DNA of 64,000 bases from Diprion similis (GCF_021155765.1 NC_060112.1:992001-1056000); one strand, 5' to 3'; counted from the stretch's first letter, positions 47,901 to 61,370 are shown. Numbers and translations are program-made. Notes: a model not told the origin generated them from the letters alone.

Positions 47901-50900
47901 TGCAGATTAATACAACGAATGAAATTTCCCAAAGTAAACTTAAATAGGTGCATATTGTAATTTCTGCAATAATTGTCAAAATAGATTACATCTAAGTCCT
48001 TTATATAAAAGTTCAAATTCTTTCCATTGCACGGGCCCGTATGACCAATGTCTACACGTAGGTGTGTGTACACACATAACGCATTTTAACCCCCCCCCTC
48101 CCCCCACTAACTCCCAAAAAATGTACGTCTAATACACACTATAGAGCAACGATGCGTTACGCAACGAACAAGTCGATTTGCAGTGTTTGCGACCGCTTCC
48201 TACGTAATGGTTGGAATATAACAAAATTGAAGTAATAGGTGTGTGTATACGCTATACAGATCAACTTTTGCGCCGGTGATAACAGCCCTGCCTGCTTGTA
48301 CACGCGTAACCGTGGTGTGACTTTATCACCACGTGGTATAAACCTGCATATTTTATCGCGCTACTTCGCCTGATGTTCCCTCGTCAAATAATCGTTGCCG
48401 ATTCAAGATATCGATACGTATCCGTATATTTCTATCGCATGCGTGTGTGGATAGAGAATATTTTTTTAAGCGATGCAGCTTGTGCGTTATATTCACACGT
48501 TTAGGAAGGGGGGCCATTCTATTATAGATGTGACACCCGTTTCTAAAGATCCTCCTCCTGTACAGGACACAGGAATATACCATATATCAACTTAATTATT
48601 TAATAAATGTATATATAATTTTTAAGTGTCCGCAAAATTGTTTAAAATTCAATCCGTACTGTTATATATACTGTACGTGGCAGTATTTAATTGTTATACA
48701 ATTCGCGACAAAGTATACCTGCCATACACATCGTTACATGACATATGGTTATCGTTAACCGTTTGGCTCTTATCTCTAATGTACAATATAGGTATCAACT
48801 CCAATTTCCCGTTATACAATTGATTCAACGTCGGTATAGGTATAGACGTATATGTGACTCAACGAACCAATCTCTGTACAATCATTTGTTCCGCCTGTTT
48901 TTGCCACCGTACTCCTATTTGTTAAGCTTGCTATGACGTATTATTACAAGGTAAATCCTACTAAAAATACTTACAAGTCAAAACCAGATATACAATTTCT
49001 TTGTCATGGGCCGGTGATCTGGGTGCCTGGCCACGTGGCTTCGTTTCACGTTTTATTTAAACGTTCATTTCATACAACTTACAGATATTATATTTCTTAT
49101 ACAAGTACGGCTCAAACAGCGTTCGGATTCCTATTAGTTTGTCCTTTCACTTTTCAACCTGTTTGTCGTTCTTTCGTCTATGACACATATAATTTATATC
49201 TATTATAAGCGTGTCGTACTTTTTTTCTATTATGTTGTTCTCCTTGATCATGAAGAGTAAGTTTAATAAAACGTGGGGGCATTGCGAAGATCAGTCATGC
49301 ATTCGTCGTGCGATATAAAAAAAATTGTCATATTCCGAAAAGAAAAAGAGAGAAGCAGAAGAGAGATCGGATGAGTGTGACGATTAGGATATGGAAAAAA
49401 ATGTTGAAATCGTACGATCCGTGGCTTTTGCCATTTGATTATCGCAAGGACGCGCGGCAGCGATTCCTACTCATACAGGCATACATTATAATACACGTAT
49501 AATGCACATGCATACATATGAGATCGCAGCACGTCGGAAACTTCAGTCTGCCGCGAGCAGTCGGCCGAGCACACGGTCTGCTTTATCGTCATTTTCTTCT
49601 CGTCTTTTTAATTCATATCTTTTAAAATCAATTTCAAGTTAACACCGTGATACCCGTTACAATAAGAAATCAATTTCGGCTCATCACAAGTATCACGCAC
49701 CTTTACGCACCAGGTGAAAGACGTCCAAGTGTTCTGCGTCTTACAATATCTTGATCTCAGAATAGGTAAAACTGTTTTCAGTGGACACACGTTTCATTCA
49801 TATTTTTTCCGCGTTCGTTTTCCAACTGTATTTCACCGCAGTACGTATATTATATCTTTTACCAATTGGTTATAAGTTTCTTTGAATATATTATTTCTTC
49901 GTCGAAAGTAAAGCCGGCGAAAATTTATGAATCGAGCGCTGAACTATAGAAAGCTATGCCCTCTTAAATTTAATGTCTCAAATTGAAATGTAGTTTCCCA
50001 ATTAATGTTTCGTCCGGTGCTTACTTACATCATTACTTCTTCTTGTAGGTTTCGTTTTCTTATTTCTTTCTTTATTTAAATTTTCATGTACGCGCATACG
50101 TGCATTAGAATTCATTTAAACGTCGACTTTTAGTCAAGGTTAGCCTCATTGACTTAAAGTTCCCGTAAATCATCGGTAATATATTCTCAACGTGACGCGG
50201 CTACGACCGTCTCTTCACCTTTGATTTGGTGTTTTTAGCAATTTTTCTTCTTGCTGTTTCTGAGCCAATCTTATAACATCAGGAGAAAAAGCCTGTTTAG
50301 ATTTATTGGGACATTGAATGACCGATAGTGTTCTCCCAATTTCAGATCGCGATATTTTTAGACGAATATTTAATTCTAGATGCGTACAAGAAGCAGGACA
50401 TTTGTATAAGTTGCTTTGCAAATGTAAAATACTTCTTAAAAAATTCATATGTGTATACATATAAAGGCACTTAACTCGGATCCATTTTTATTTGAAGAAA
50501 GTTTTGAACGGAGAAAGTCCCATAACGTTAGACTGACACGTTTCTGTGTTAAGACCGCATTCCGGACCTTTTCGGCATCCATACGGTGTTTTGGTGTGTT
50601 CGATTGATTATTAGTAGACTATTACCCAAATATACGTGTAAATTCCTTTCATTCGTTGACTTTATTTTTATTTCATTGTCGTATACTGACATGTATACTT
50701 TGTCACCAATAACGTTATAATGAGGAATCCGCATTAACGAAAAAATTGCTGATTTCGATTTGCATACAGAATATCCTTTGAATCGCGCCATTCGCGAGGT
50801 TTGAAAATTTGTAATTTTTTTTTTTCTCTTTGCTGTCAGACGCGCGTATCGTACGATGCCTCGATGGTCTTCCTGTGCGTCGTAAGCATAATTGGATAAA

Positions 50901-51596
50901 AGCCACGCGTTCAGAATTATCGTCGAACTTTACACGTGCATGGCATATATGCAGAATGTACATAGGTAGATACATGCGTCAGTCGAACGTCGAGTGTTGA
51001 AGAATATCATTTTCATTCTCAGTTAGGAATAAATTTTTCAATCTGCTACGCTTTGAATGTGCCGTCATTAATTTATCGTGATAGTTGTAGATGTTATATG
51101 CATGCATAGAAATGTACGTTACTATCATATAATAAGTGAAAGTAGAAACCTTCCGTCTAGCTCAATGTTCGATTGAATTCTAGAGCGCTAATGGATTTCT
51201 TGTAGTACATAACAATTCGCTTATGTGTTCCTTTAATTTTCCCTCGTGCCAGTTAGTTGAATGAAAAAATTATTTATGTTAGTACAAATTTATTTGCATG
51301 CCTATATACTTTTCCTGCTACAGCTACAGCTTTGGCAATCCTAGTCACTTATGTGTGATGAGTCCAAAGATCAATATGAAAAACTGGTTTACGGTTCTCT
51401 GATGATCATCATTGAGTTGAATATCTGGTCACTGTACAGAAAACCTTCTTTATTCTTTATATTTATTCAGCAGAATCGTTTAACTATGACTAAATAACAT
51501 GCAAAAAAATACTGTAAAATGCTTTTTCAAATTTCAGATATAACAAAGAAAAGCGGGACAGCTTTATAAATAAACATCTCAACCTGTGTGTTTCAG
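44928..51596. other. Probable first intron of ATP-citrate lyase
   Basis: A 6.7 kb AT-rich stretch with no supported gene. It contains a TG/CG microsatellite near 47731-47752 and C-rich runs near 48090-48106. Open frames on both strands (for example 46370-46620, 48933-49208 and 50215-50460) have no recognisable domains. Confidence 0.45.
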
Positions 51597-51609
51597 ATTA
51601 TTATAAAAA

Positions 51610-54600
51610 ATGTCAGCCAAGGCGATACGCGAGGCGACGGGCAAATATCTGATTAATCGTAATCTAGTGAAAGGAACTGCTGCTGCTAAATGCCAGTTTG
51701 TGGCTATCGACGAAAATACAAACTGGGTTGATATTGCTGTTGAAAATCCATGGCTCAAAACTGAAAAACTAGTTGTCAAGCCTGATCAGCTGATCAAACG
51801 ACGTGGTAAATTGGGATTAATCAAAGTAAACGCCGATCTACCTGCCGTTCAGAAATGGGTAGAAGAAAGGATGAACAAAGATCAGCAAGTCGAAAAAGCA
51901 ACTGGAAAGCTGAAGACGTTTATAATTGAACCTTTTATACCTCACAAACCTGTAAGAAATTTTTTCAATTTTGAAAAACTCACTGTCAAGCTTTTTGCAA
52001 GGTGTCTACTACCTGGAACAACTTGGAACTCCTTAAATTCTTAGAGACTTTTTTTCTTCTGGAATATTCTGGAATTCCCAGAGAATTTTGGTGTAACTCG
52101 GGGAATTTTTCGACAAATACAATTTTGTTTTTAAATAATTAAACGACTTATAGATAGAAAGTTTAGGAATGCATGCTGTCTTTTGTAAAGATCGAAGTAC
52201 GAACAATTTTATGTAAAGCATGTATTAAAAAAAAAAATTTCCTCTTCATACTGACAAATATTGTTTAAGTTTGCCACGAATGGAAAATTATCTCTCCGAC
52301 ACATCTGTAAAAATTGAAAAGTTATCGGGAAAAGTCTGGAATCCTCAGGGAATTTGGAGTGTTGGCTTTAGTAGACACCCTGTTATTAAAACATTACCCA
52401 ATAGCGAATATTAATTGTCATTTGCCAAATTGTACTTCTCATCAATAGGAGGAAGAAGCTTACGTGTGCATATACTCCCATCGCAAGGCCGACACAATTC
52501 TGTTCCATCACCAAGGTGGAGTAGACGTTGGAGACGTAGATGCCAAAGCTCTGAAGTTGGAAATACCAGTAGATTCATCTCCTCCTGACCAGGCTAAGCT
52601 GACTGAAAAATTATTAATCAATATATCGCCAGCTAAAAAACCGTGAGTCATTTTCGTGACACTATCAAGTTATAAGCAACAATTTTCATCTTAAGCCTAA
52701 TTTACAGATCCTCCTTTGTTTCTATCATAATATATACACATTTAACTGTAGAGATATTAATTACCAGTATGCGCAGATAAGGTATTCACCATACTTTTCT
52801 CCTGGTTTCACTAAAAGTCCTGTGTCCTTTGGGGCTTTGTTATCAATATTTCAATGCATTTAAATTTGCAGGTTCATTTCTGACTATTGACAACATGTTA
52901 GATCAATTCCTTACAGACGAATGTTTTTTGGTTGTTTCAGTGTGATTGCCAAATTCATTGAAGCTTTGTACAAATTGTACGTTGACTTGTACTTCACTTA
53001 TTTGGAGATAAATCCGTTGGTTGTGACAACTGACGCAATCTATGTACTGGACCTTGCAGCAAAGTTGGACACTACAGCAGATTTTATCTGCCGACCTGTA
53101 TGGGGTGAAATTGATTATCCACCTCCTTTTGGTCGGGATGCTTTTCCGGAAGAAGCTTATATAGCTGATCTAGATGCTAAGTCTGGTGCCAGTCTGAAAT
53201 TGACAATTCTGAATAGAAAGGGGCGCATCTGGACAATGGTTGCTGGCGGAGGTGAGAGTTGTTATAAGTATAAGAAATCTCTAAAACTCGGGAAATGTAA
53301 ATCACGTGTCGTAGTTACCTGCAATCGTGTAATTTGCAGTTTTGTTCGCTAAAAGTGTTTTTTTTTTCTTTTTTTTCTATTAAAGAAGATGTTTTTCAGG
53401 TGCGTCCGTTATTTATTCCGATACAATTTGCGATCTTGGCGGTGCATCAGAGTTGGCAAACTATGGCGAATACTCTGGAGCCCCCAGCGAGCAACAAACT
53501 TATGAGTATGCAAAAACCATTCTGAGTCTAATGACCAAAGAAAAGCATCCCGATGGAAAAGTGCTGATTATTGGCGGTGGTATTGCTAACTTCACAAACG
53601 TTGCGGCAACTTTCAAGGGAATCGTCAAGGCTCTGCAAGAATTTCAGCCAAAGCTGATCGAATATGATATTAAAATCTTTGTGAGGAGGGCAGGGCCTAA
53701 CTATCAAGAGGGTCTAAGGTAAATCAACGCCAATGAACAACACGTTACGTTACTGTGTTTTGAATTGTTAACACTTACCATGCATTATTCGTACCTATGC
53801 TTACGAACAGAATCATACGCGAAGTTGGAAAGCGCCTGGGTATATGTGGCTATGTATTCGGTCCTGAAACACACATGACGGCTATCTGTGGTATGGCTCT
53901 CGGAAAGAAGCCAATTCCTGATCCAGAGGCACAGGAATTCTCGACAGCTAACTTTCTCCTCCCTTCTGGCCAGGATGTTGGTCCTCCAGCGCCACAAAAG
54001 ACCAGCTCTGGCTTGCCTATGGAGCAACAAAATATAAAAGAAACCGACGTTGTCGATATGTCCGGTGGGCAGGAGCTATTCAGCAATAAAACAAGGGCTA
54101 TTATTTGGGGCATGCAAAACAGGGCTGTTCAAAGTATGCTGGACTTTGACTTTGTATGCAGGAGAACAGAACCCTCTGTAGCTGCTATTGTATATCCATT
54201 TGTCGGTGACCACAAGCAGAAATTTTACTGGGGCCACAAAGAGGTCAGCTGGACTTCATATTAAAATTTTTATGAGACTAGCGATAAGTTTAAGAAAAAT
54301 GGTCACAGCTCGATTCATTTTCATAGGTACTGATTCCTGTTTACAAACACATGAAAGATGCGATGAACAAGCATCAAGATGCTGATGTCATGGTGACTTT
54401 TGCCTCCTTGCGCTCAGCTTATGACAGCACAGTTGAAACTCTTCAATTCCCACAAATCAGAACTATTGCCATCATCGCTGAAGGTATCCCTGAAAATATG
54501 ACAAGGAAGTTAATTCTACTCGCTCAGCAAAAAGGCGTAACCATCATCGGACCTGCCACTGTTGGTGGTGTAAAGCCTGGATGTTTCAAAATTGGTAACA

Positions 54601-56375
54601 CCGGAGGTATGATGGACAATATTCTACATAGCAAACTGTACAGACCAGGAAGGTGAGTTTTTTCAGCTGGTTAAGCCGTTATCTGCCGTTTATTGTCTTC
54701 TAATACACTTAAGTTATCCAAATTTTTCCCTATTACAGCGTTGCCTATGTATCAAGATCAGGTGGCATGTCAAACGAATTGAATAATATAATTTCCAAAG
54801 CATCCAATGGTGTATTAGAAGGAGTAGCTATCGGTGGAGATCGTTATCCTGGCACTAATTTCATGGACCATATAATGCGTTATCAAGCCAATCCTAATGT
54901 CAAGCTGATAATCCTATTGGGCGAAGTGGGTGGAGTTGAAGAGTATGAAGTCTGCGAAGCTCTCAAGTCCAAGAAGATAACGAAACCTTTGGTAGCTTGG
55001 TGTATCGGTACCTGTGCTAGTATGTTCAAATCTGAAGTTCAATTCGGACATGCTGGTTCTATTGCACACAGTAATCTTGAGACAGCTGTGGCAAAGAATG
55101 CTGCATTGAAAGCTGCTGGAGCTTACGTTCCTGATAGCTTCGACAATCTCGGCGATCTGATCCAGAATGTTTATCAGGAATTAGTTACAGCTGGAGTCAT
55201 TCGACCTGAACCTGAAGTTCCACCACCCACCGTGCCTATGGACTATAGTTGGGCAAGGGTTGGTACACATTTTGCAAACTCCTTACATAATCTTATTCAG
55301 GGCCGCTTATTACATTAAGAGATTTGTACTCCTTCCATTTCAGGAACTTGGTTTGATTCGAAAACCTGCATCCTTCATGACATCGATCTGCGATGAGCGT
55401 GGTCAAGAACTACTCTATGCGGGCATGCCAGTGACGGAGGTGCTGAAACAAAATGTTGGAATTGGCGGAGTTGTATCTTTACTGTGGTTCCAGCGATGTT
55501 TACCCCCAACTTACTGCAAATTTCTGGAAATGTCGCTAATGCTCACCGCTGATCATGGCCCAGCCGTATCAGGTGCCCACAATACTATCGTCTGTGCCCG
55601 AGCTGGAAAAGATTTAGTCAGCTCTCTCGTATCTGGGTTACTTACCATTGTAAGTTATCAAATGGTTTCAGATTAACCGTGATTACGTTGAACCATCTGT
55701 GAAACATAATATCGAATTCCAACTGACCTCATCCCAAAGTTTGACGAATTTTTTTTTCCTCGCTTACAGGGTGATCGATTTGGTGGAGCTTTAGATGGTG
55801 CAGCCCACATGTTTTCAGAAGCCTACGACGCAGGCCTTCATCCTCAGGAATTCGTAAATGACACACGTAAAAAAGGGAAGCTCATCATGGGAATTGGGCA
55901 TCGGGTTAAGTCCATCAATAATCCAGATATGCGAGTGAAGCTCATTAAAGAATTTGTGTTGGAAAATTTCCCTGCCAAACCACTAGTGGAATATGCTCTG
56001 GAAGTTGAAAAAATTACGACGAGTAAGAAGCCTAATCTTATTCTTAATGTCGACGGCATGATTGCATGCGCATTTGTCGACATGCTGAGAAATAGCGGGA
56101 GCTTCACGAGGGAAGAGGCTCAGGAATATATTGAAATTGGAGCTATCAACAGCCTCTTCGTACTGGGAAGAAGTATCGGTTTCATTGGTATGTATTCTAT
56201 ATTAGCGGCTTCTTTCAACGCAAAAAATCTGTGTTCTGACAGATCAGTTTGAAACGAAAACTTATAATTTTATTGTTTTGCAGGTCACTTTATGGATCAA
56301 AAGAGATTAAAACAAGGACTCTATCGTCATCCCTGGGACGATATTTCTTATGTACTCCCTGAACAGTACAATTAA
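51610..56375 (+). CDS. ATPCL: ATP-citrate lyase (ATP citrate synthase)
   Basis: Ten exons with matching phases: 51610-51951, 52449-52642, 52941-53251, 53400-53718, 53811-54243, 54327-54652, 54739-55258, 55344-55649, 55770-56187 and 56284-56375. Together they encode 1086 residues, close to the animal length of about 1100. The enzyme makes cytosolic acetyl-CoA and oxaloacetate from citrate, CoA and ATP for lipid synthesis and acetylation. Visible in order are the ATP-grasp part ([29 protein letters not shown]), the CoA-ligase part ([20 protein letters not shown]), the phospho-histidine loop (EVQFGHAGS), and a C-terminal citrate-synthase-like domain ([27 protein letters not shown]). The regulatory linker (about residues 430-475) is short and divergent. 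Two donors are weak: GTTGGT at 55259 and GTCAGC at 54244. Confidence 0.97.
51998..52382. mobile_element. 385-base MITE in an intron of ATP-citrate lyase
   Basis: The ends CAAGGTGTCTACTAC and TAGTAGACACCCTG form an inverted repeat whose core GGTGTCTACTA is perfect. Weak pairing of GGAATT-rich sequence extends inward. There is no coding capacity. Confidence 0.75.
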
Positions 56376-56566
56376 AGATCGTCACATCATAATTCACAAT
56401 ATTTGTCATAAGCGCTTAATAATTTCCAACTCGTACTTTAACTTATTCCAATATGTAACTTATCATTATTCAGCGGCACAAGAATATAGTGAATATTCCT
56501 GCCTAAATCGAACAAACAGCCTGAGCCATATATTATTTTCCATTAAAAACTGTTTCCGTGAATTTG

Positions 56567-56572
56567 AATAAA
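56567..56572 (+). terminator. Probable polyadenylation signal of ATP-citrate lyase
   Basis: AATAAA about 190 bases past the stop codon, the first such hexamer downstream. Confidence 0.5.
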
Positions 56573-58483
56573 ATTGCGAATGAGCCTGGCTCTGTGAAAA
56601 TACTATGATATCGTATTAGATACATTCCACGTAAATGTCGCACATAGGTCAGTACAGTGTCAGCATACACACACACACGCGCACACACACTTTGTTGTAC
56701 GTACGACTGGCAACTTTGCAATAAGTTATTAATACTTTATAGGCAGTGATAATTTACCATCGGTTCAAAAATAGCACGATATTAAACGGTTGAATTATCA
56801 CTGTCTCGTGCATTGCATTTTATTTAGCATTCCCTATTCCCGAATGCAGTTCGAGAAGATAAAAATGTATGCCACTCATTATTTTATGATCATTTTATTG
56901 TGACGTATTTATGAATTATGATGAAACACTATTTCAAGTTTGAAATTCAATTTTCATCGATTTCTTAGTTTGCTGTCATCATTACGTATTTTACAGATCA
57001 CTCAGAATACAGATTGAAGTATGGAAATTCGTATAGCAGGTATTATGAAACGATTAATGGTTTAATATCGGTAAACTTTTTCTTTTCAATATTATTGTGC
57101 TGCAAAAAACAATAGTAATTATCAATGAAAGTTAGACACGCAGCAAAAAAACTTTGCCAATTAAAATTAACGATAATTCACACATTGCATTTGATCATTT
57201 CTCGCTTTGAATTGAGTTGATTGAACCTGGGGAGCAGAGTTTGTTTGACGCATCAGAATATTATCAAAAGCATGATTATCATCATATATCACTCAATTCA
57301 AATGTGAACTGGATTCCGTCATCAGGTTGTGTTTTAATAAAGAATTTTACTTTAACTGTTGAATAATTTTCGTAAGTTATCAGTTTAGAAAATCCTAATT
57401 CTAGCGCAAGAGTAGACATCTGAGGGATTACACGAGGACTAGAACATGTGTAAAATATTTATATGCGTATTGTTACTTAGGTTTTTACTTAGCATGTTAT
57501 AATTTTTTTTTATTTTATGAATGTCTCAATAACTGTAATTATCTAATTAAAATTATAGGTGAGATTAAAATGGTTGAAGATATTACCTTCTGTATAAATG
57601 TTGACTGTAGATGCTTTTAGAAACTAAAAAAATTTGAAAAATGATTTTAAAAAAGATAATAAATAAAAAAAAACGATGCCAGAGTTTAATTTTGCAATCA
57701 CAGAATTCCTGCTAATTACTCGTGATTTCGGTATAGGAGTATTACACAAAATAATTTTAGAAATCTCTTTAGTTCAAAATGACCGCTGTACTTATCACAA
57801 GTAAAACTCAGGCTTCACAGTTCTCAAGCCAAGTAATTTTAGAGGAAATAGCGGAAAGCTTTGTGAAAATAGTGACAATATTATTTTATAAAACCGATCA
57901 AACAAATCAAAATTAGATACACACTAGGATGACCATTATTTTGGTCGTTTTGGACTTTTTTCAATTGCACTCTAAAAATATGTTCAATTTTAGGAAAAAA
58001 ATTCTCTGTAAATACAAAAATTTTTCGATAATATTAAAACGTGCCAGGGGGCGATTGAAATTTTGAATGTAACATACATTAAAATTTTGGATGCTTCTTA
58101 ATTATTTTTTTTTTTTTATGAACCAGAATGGACTGAAAAAATTAATTTGATGCTTCAGAATAATGTTTATATTTTTTGAATAAATGTAGGAACAAAATTA
58201 TTTGGGATGAACGTACATATTTTATAGGTAACGATGTTTAACTAAACCTTAAAAACTGCGGTTTAGTGAAATATTAGAGAGTGTTCAAAGTCAATGGATT
58301 TTGTGTTTTTTGTTCTCATGTTGAGTTTACAGTATTTAAAACATTGTTCTCGAGTACAAATTGATTTTTTCAGTCCATTTTAATTTATCGAAAAAAGTAA
58401 GTGAGTGGTAAAAATAGCGGGCCTTAGAAGGAAATTAATTGCTTTAGGGTATATTTCGGGTTCTTTTGAGTGAAGATAAAAAG
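56573..58483. other. Intergenic, no gene
   Basis: AT-rich sequence with a CA microsatellite at 56666-56690. Near 57924 the motif ACTAGGATGACCATTATTTT resembles the TAGGGTGG transposon ends seen elsewhere, but I cannot find the opposite end. Confidence 0.45.
56666..56690. repeat. CA microsatellite
   Basis: ACACACACACACGCGCACAC tract. Confidence 0.85.
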
Positions 58484-59299
58484 TAGTGATGGCAAAAATT
58501 AATTTTCAAAAGGTCGAATATTAAATCGATTTTCGACTATCGGTTTAAGAGCCAAAAACTGCTAAATCGACATCGGTTTTTATCGAAAACCGAATAGTTC
58601 GATTTTCGAATTTTCGAATTTTAATACTGATTACTTCATGTGTTGTGTATATTATTTTACGCGTGTCTGTTTAATTAGAATTTTTCTAATCGACAATTTC
58701 AACTATCGACCTATATTTGCAAATATATTTGGAGCACGAATTGATTTTTGAAAATACTTATTTTTGTAGTTCCTCGCACAGAGAAAAGTTCTTCTCTCTT
58801 CGACGTAAGACCATGAAAGTTTTGAAGATGTGGAACTTCTATATTTCATATTCTTATTACATAATAAACCCACCACCTCCGCCCCATCATTAGTTTTTTT
58901 TTTTAAAGATTCCTACACTATACTCGGCATATTCGCTAATCGATGCGTAGACTATACGACCGACTGACAGTGAACCCGGAGCTATACAAGTGTTTTCGTT
59001 CTCCGAACTACGTGCGAAAATCGTAAGCATAACTTAAAGAATAAAGGGCATAAAGCAACGAGGAAGCTTTGAAATGTAAAAACGAAGAGACTAGACAGAC
59101 GGATACTTGTAAATAAAAGTCCGAGTCGATAAACAAAAAGTAACAAGTAACAAACACCGGAATTTCGAAAAATCGGATATTCGATAACCGAACTATTCGA
59201 ATTCCCAGTAAAAACCGATTTCGACTTTCAGACAGATACTCAAAAATTCTAATCGAAACGTCGATTTTGGAAAAAAATCGATGTGCACCGCCAGCTCTA
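58484..59299. mobile_element. Non-autonomous hAT-like transposon, 816 bases
   Basis: The left end TAGTGATGGCAAAA and right end (read inward) TAGAGCTGGCGGTG are imperfect inverted repeats of hAT type. The flanking octamers ATAAAAAG (58476-58483) and AGAAAAAG (59300-59307) match at seven of eight positions, as an old 8-base target duplication would. Both subterminal regions are crowded with CGATTTTCGA / TCGAAAATCG-like motifs that would bind a transposase or pair. No transposase is encoded. Confidence 0.8.
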
Positions 59300-59660
59300 A
59301 GAAAAAGCGGATACTTTTAAGGAAATAATGGCCCCACTATGTAGCCTGAAAATTAGTGGTTCCTGGGCAAATAGACTTGGTGAACTTTGTATGCGTAATG
59401 TTCGAGCTAAGTTCATAATTCAATTCGATAAATTTATGCAACGATTATGATTTTTGATTTCATAAACTTGAACCAACGAATTGTACATTGCGTACATAAT
59501 ACAAGCAAAGCTCATTATGATATAATGCAAGGGAGCCGTTCCTAATAATGGTAGATCTCTAAAGGTGTACCAGTAGGTTTGAAAACTATGTCGATCAACA
59601 TAAAATTGGCTAAAAATCGTCAGTCAATACCATTATGTATTAAAGTACATATGATATATA

Positions 59661-59929
59661 CAGGGTGAGTCAGTTAAAACGTTCAGAATGGGAGGAGCTC
59701 AGTTGACGGATCAGGCCGTACCTCTTAGCCAATCTGGAGCGAGTCAATTGAAACACCGAGAATGGGAAGAGCTTTGTTGTGTTGATATCGCGGGCTACGG
59801 CCTAATCCGTCAACAAAGCTCTTCCCATTCTCGGTGTTTCAATTGACTCGCTCCAGATTGGCTAAGAGGTACGGCCTGATCCGTCAACTGAGCTCCTCCC
59901 ATTCTGAACGTTTTAACTGACTCACCCTG
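59661..59929. mobile_element. Perfect foldback element, nested two-unit palindrome
   Basis: From CAGGGTGAGTCAGTTAAAAC at the left to its exact complement at the right, the two arms appear identical for about 120 bases around a spacer of about 30 bases (near 59782-59812). Each arm itself contains two related units of about 70 bases: one starting GAGTCAGTTAAAACG...GAATGGGAGGAGCT, the other GAGTCAATTGAAACA...GAATGGGAAGAGCT. The flanks are TATA on both sides, compatible with insertion at TA. No gene is present. Confidence 0.93.
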
Positions 59930-60477
59930 TATATTATAAATCACTAGTACGTTACTTACCTGAAGTTAATCCAGTGGTTGTTATAAGTAAAGAAATATAG
60001 ATATCAACAGCCCTCTCTGTATTTGGATGAGAAAATATTTATCCACGGCATCCTGAAATTATTACCTAGATGATCCTGGTGACCACTTTACAACAATACG
60101 GTCTCCTCGATTGTTCGTTTTCATCAAATATTCCCTTTATAATTACCAACTATGTACTTGATATCGTTCTTTAACGAACATAATATTTGTTCAACAGATA
60201 AGACAGTATTATTCTTCAAAGTTTATTTATAATAATCATTTTGTGCGAAATACTATACTAGCATTAAATTATCTCGAATAATAAAATTATCCATAAATTT
60301 TTCAAAACGTCGGCATTCACTTAAGAGTAATAATTCACTGTTAAAATATATTAGTAACGACGATTTAGAGAGGGCGATAGTTAATACAATAACGTTACGT
60401 TCTGTTCATCAGAGGTAAGATATAATTATTTTACATTTGCTCCATTTTCAAACAAAAAAAAAAAGAGGAAAATGTTC

Positions 60478-61370
60478 ATGTATACGTGTACACATATATA
60501 CGAGGCATCCCACGCCAACTCGATAAATGACTTTCCCCCGTTATTTTTAATATCGTGCATAATTTTTTATGCGATTGTCCTAACTGTAGATAGCAATCCT
60601 AAATTATTTCAGAATTTTTTCTCCAACAGTTATTATAAATTTTTAAAGATCAAAACAGAATGCTATTTTTGAAAGTTTTGAAAAAATTCTCACAAATTCT
60701 TCGATCAAACACGATTATTTGGGGCCATATCCGAAAGTGGAAACTATTTTTTAAATATTTATGTAACTAATTTCAAAAAAATAAAAGATCCTGAATTAAC
60801 TTCTTATTTTCATGGGTAATTATTCATTATTTTACATGTACAATCATCTGTTTAGTGCATAAAAATGAACAATTACCAATAAAAATACCAAATTAAGCAA
60901 ATTTAAGAATTTCTTTTTTCAATCAGTCAAATATAAAAAAAGTTTCGACTTCCCGATTTGACCTGAACTGATCGTCTACATGTCCGCTTGGGGTATAAAA
61001 GTAAATTAGTATCAATAAAAATACTAAATGAAAGAAAATTCAGGAATTTTTATTTGTATGAAATCAGTCAAATAAGTATAAAAAATATGGTTTCCACTTC
61101 CGGTTTTGGCCTCAAACAATCGTCTTTGATCGAAAAATTTTTGAGAATTTTTTGCAAAAATTTCAAAAATGTGTTTTAATCGTTAAAATCTATAAAAAAG
61201 TAATGGTTGGAGAGAAGAATCTAAAATAATCCACGAGTGCTATTTAGGGTCAGGTCAATCGTATAAACAATTATAATCGAAATCAGAAATGGTGAGCAAA
61301 AATCGATTGTCGAGTTGGCATGGAAGACCTCATATACGTGTACACGCATAAAGGTATATATGTACGTACA
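60478..61370. mobile_element. 900-base foldback element
   Basis: The two arms of about 430 bases meet near 60920. TACGAGGCATCCCACGCCAA (60499) pairs with TTGGCATGGAAGACCTCATA (61315), and CGATCAAACACGATTATTTG (60701) pairs with CAAACAATCGTCTTTGATCG (61114). GTATACGTGTACAC-like sequence lies at both outer ends. Divergence is moderate. Open frames inside (60472-60672, 60988-61179) are arms read through. Confidence 0.85.

Noticed and set aside
50215-50460. 81-codon minus-strand frame ending LLKTPNQR in the first intron of ATP-citrate lyase
   Set aside because: The second half looks somewhat protein-like, but I find no upstream exon, promoter or family match.
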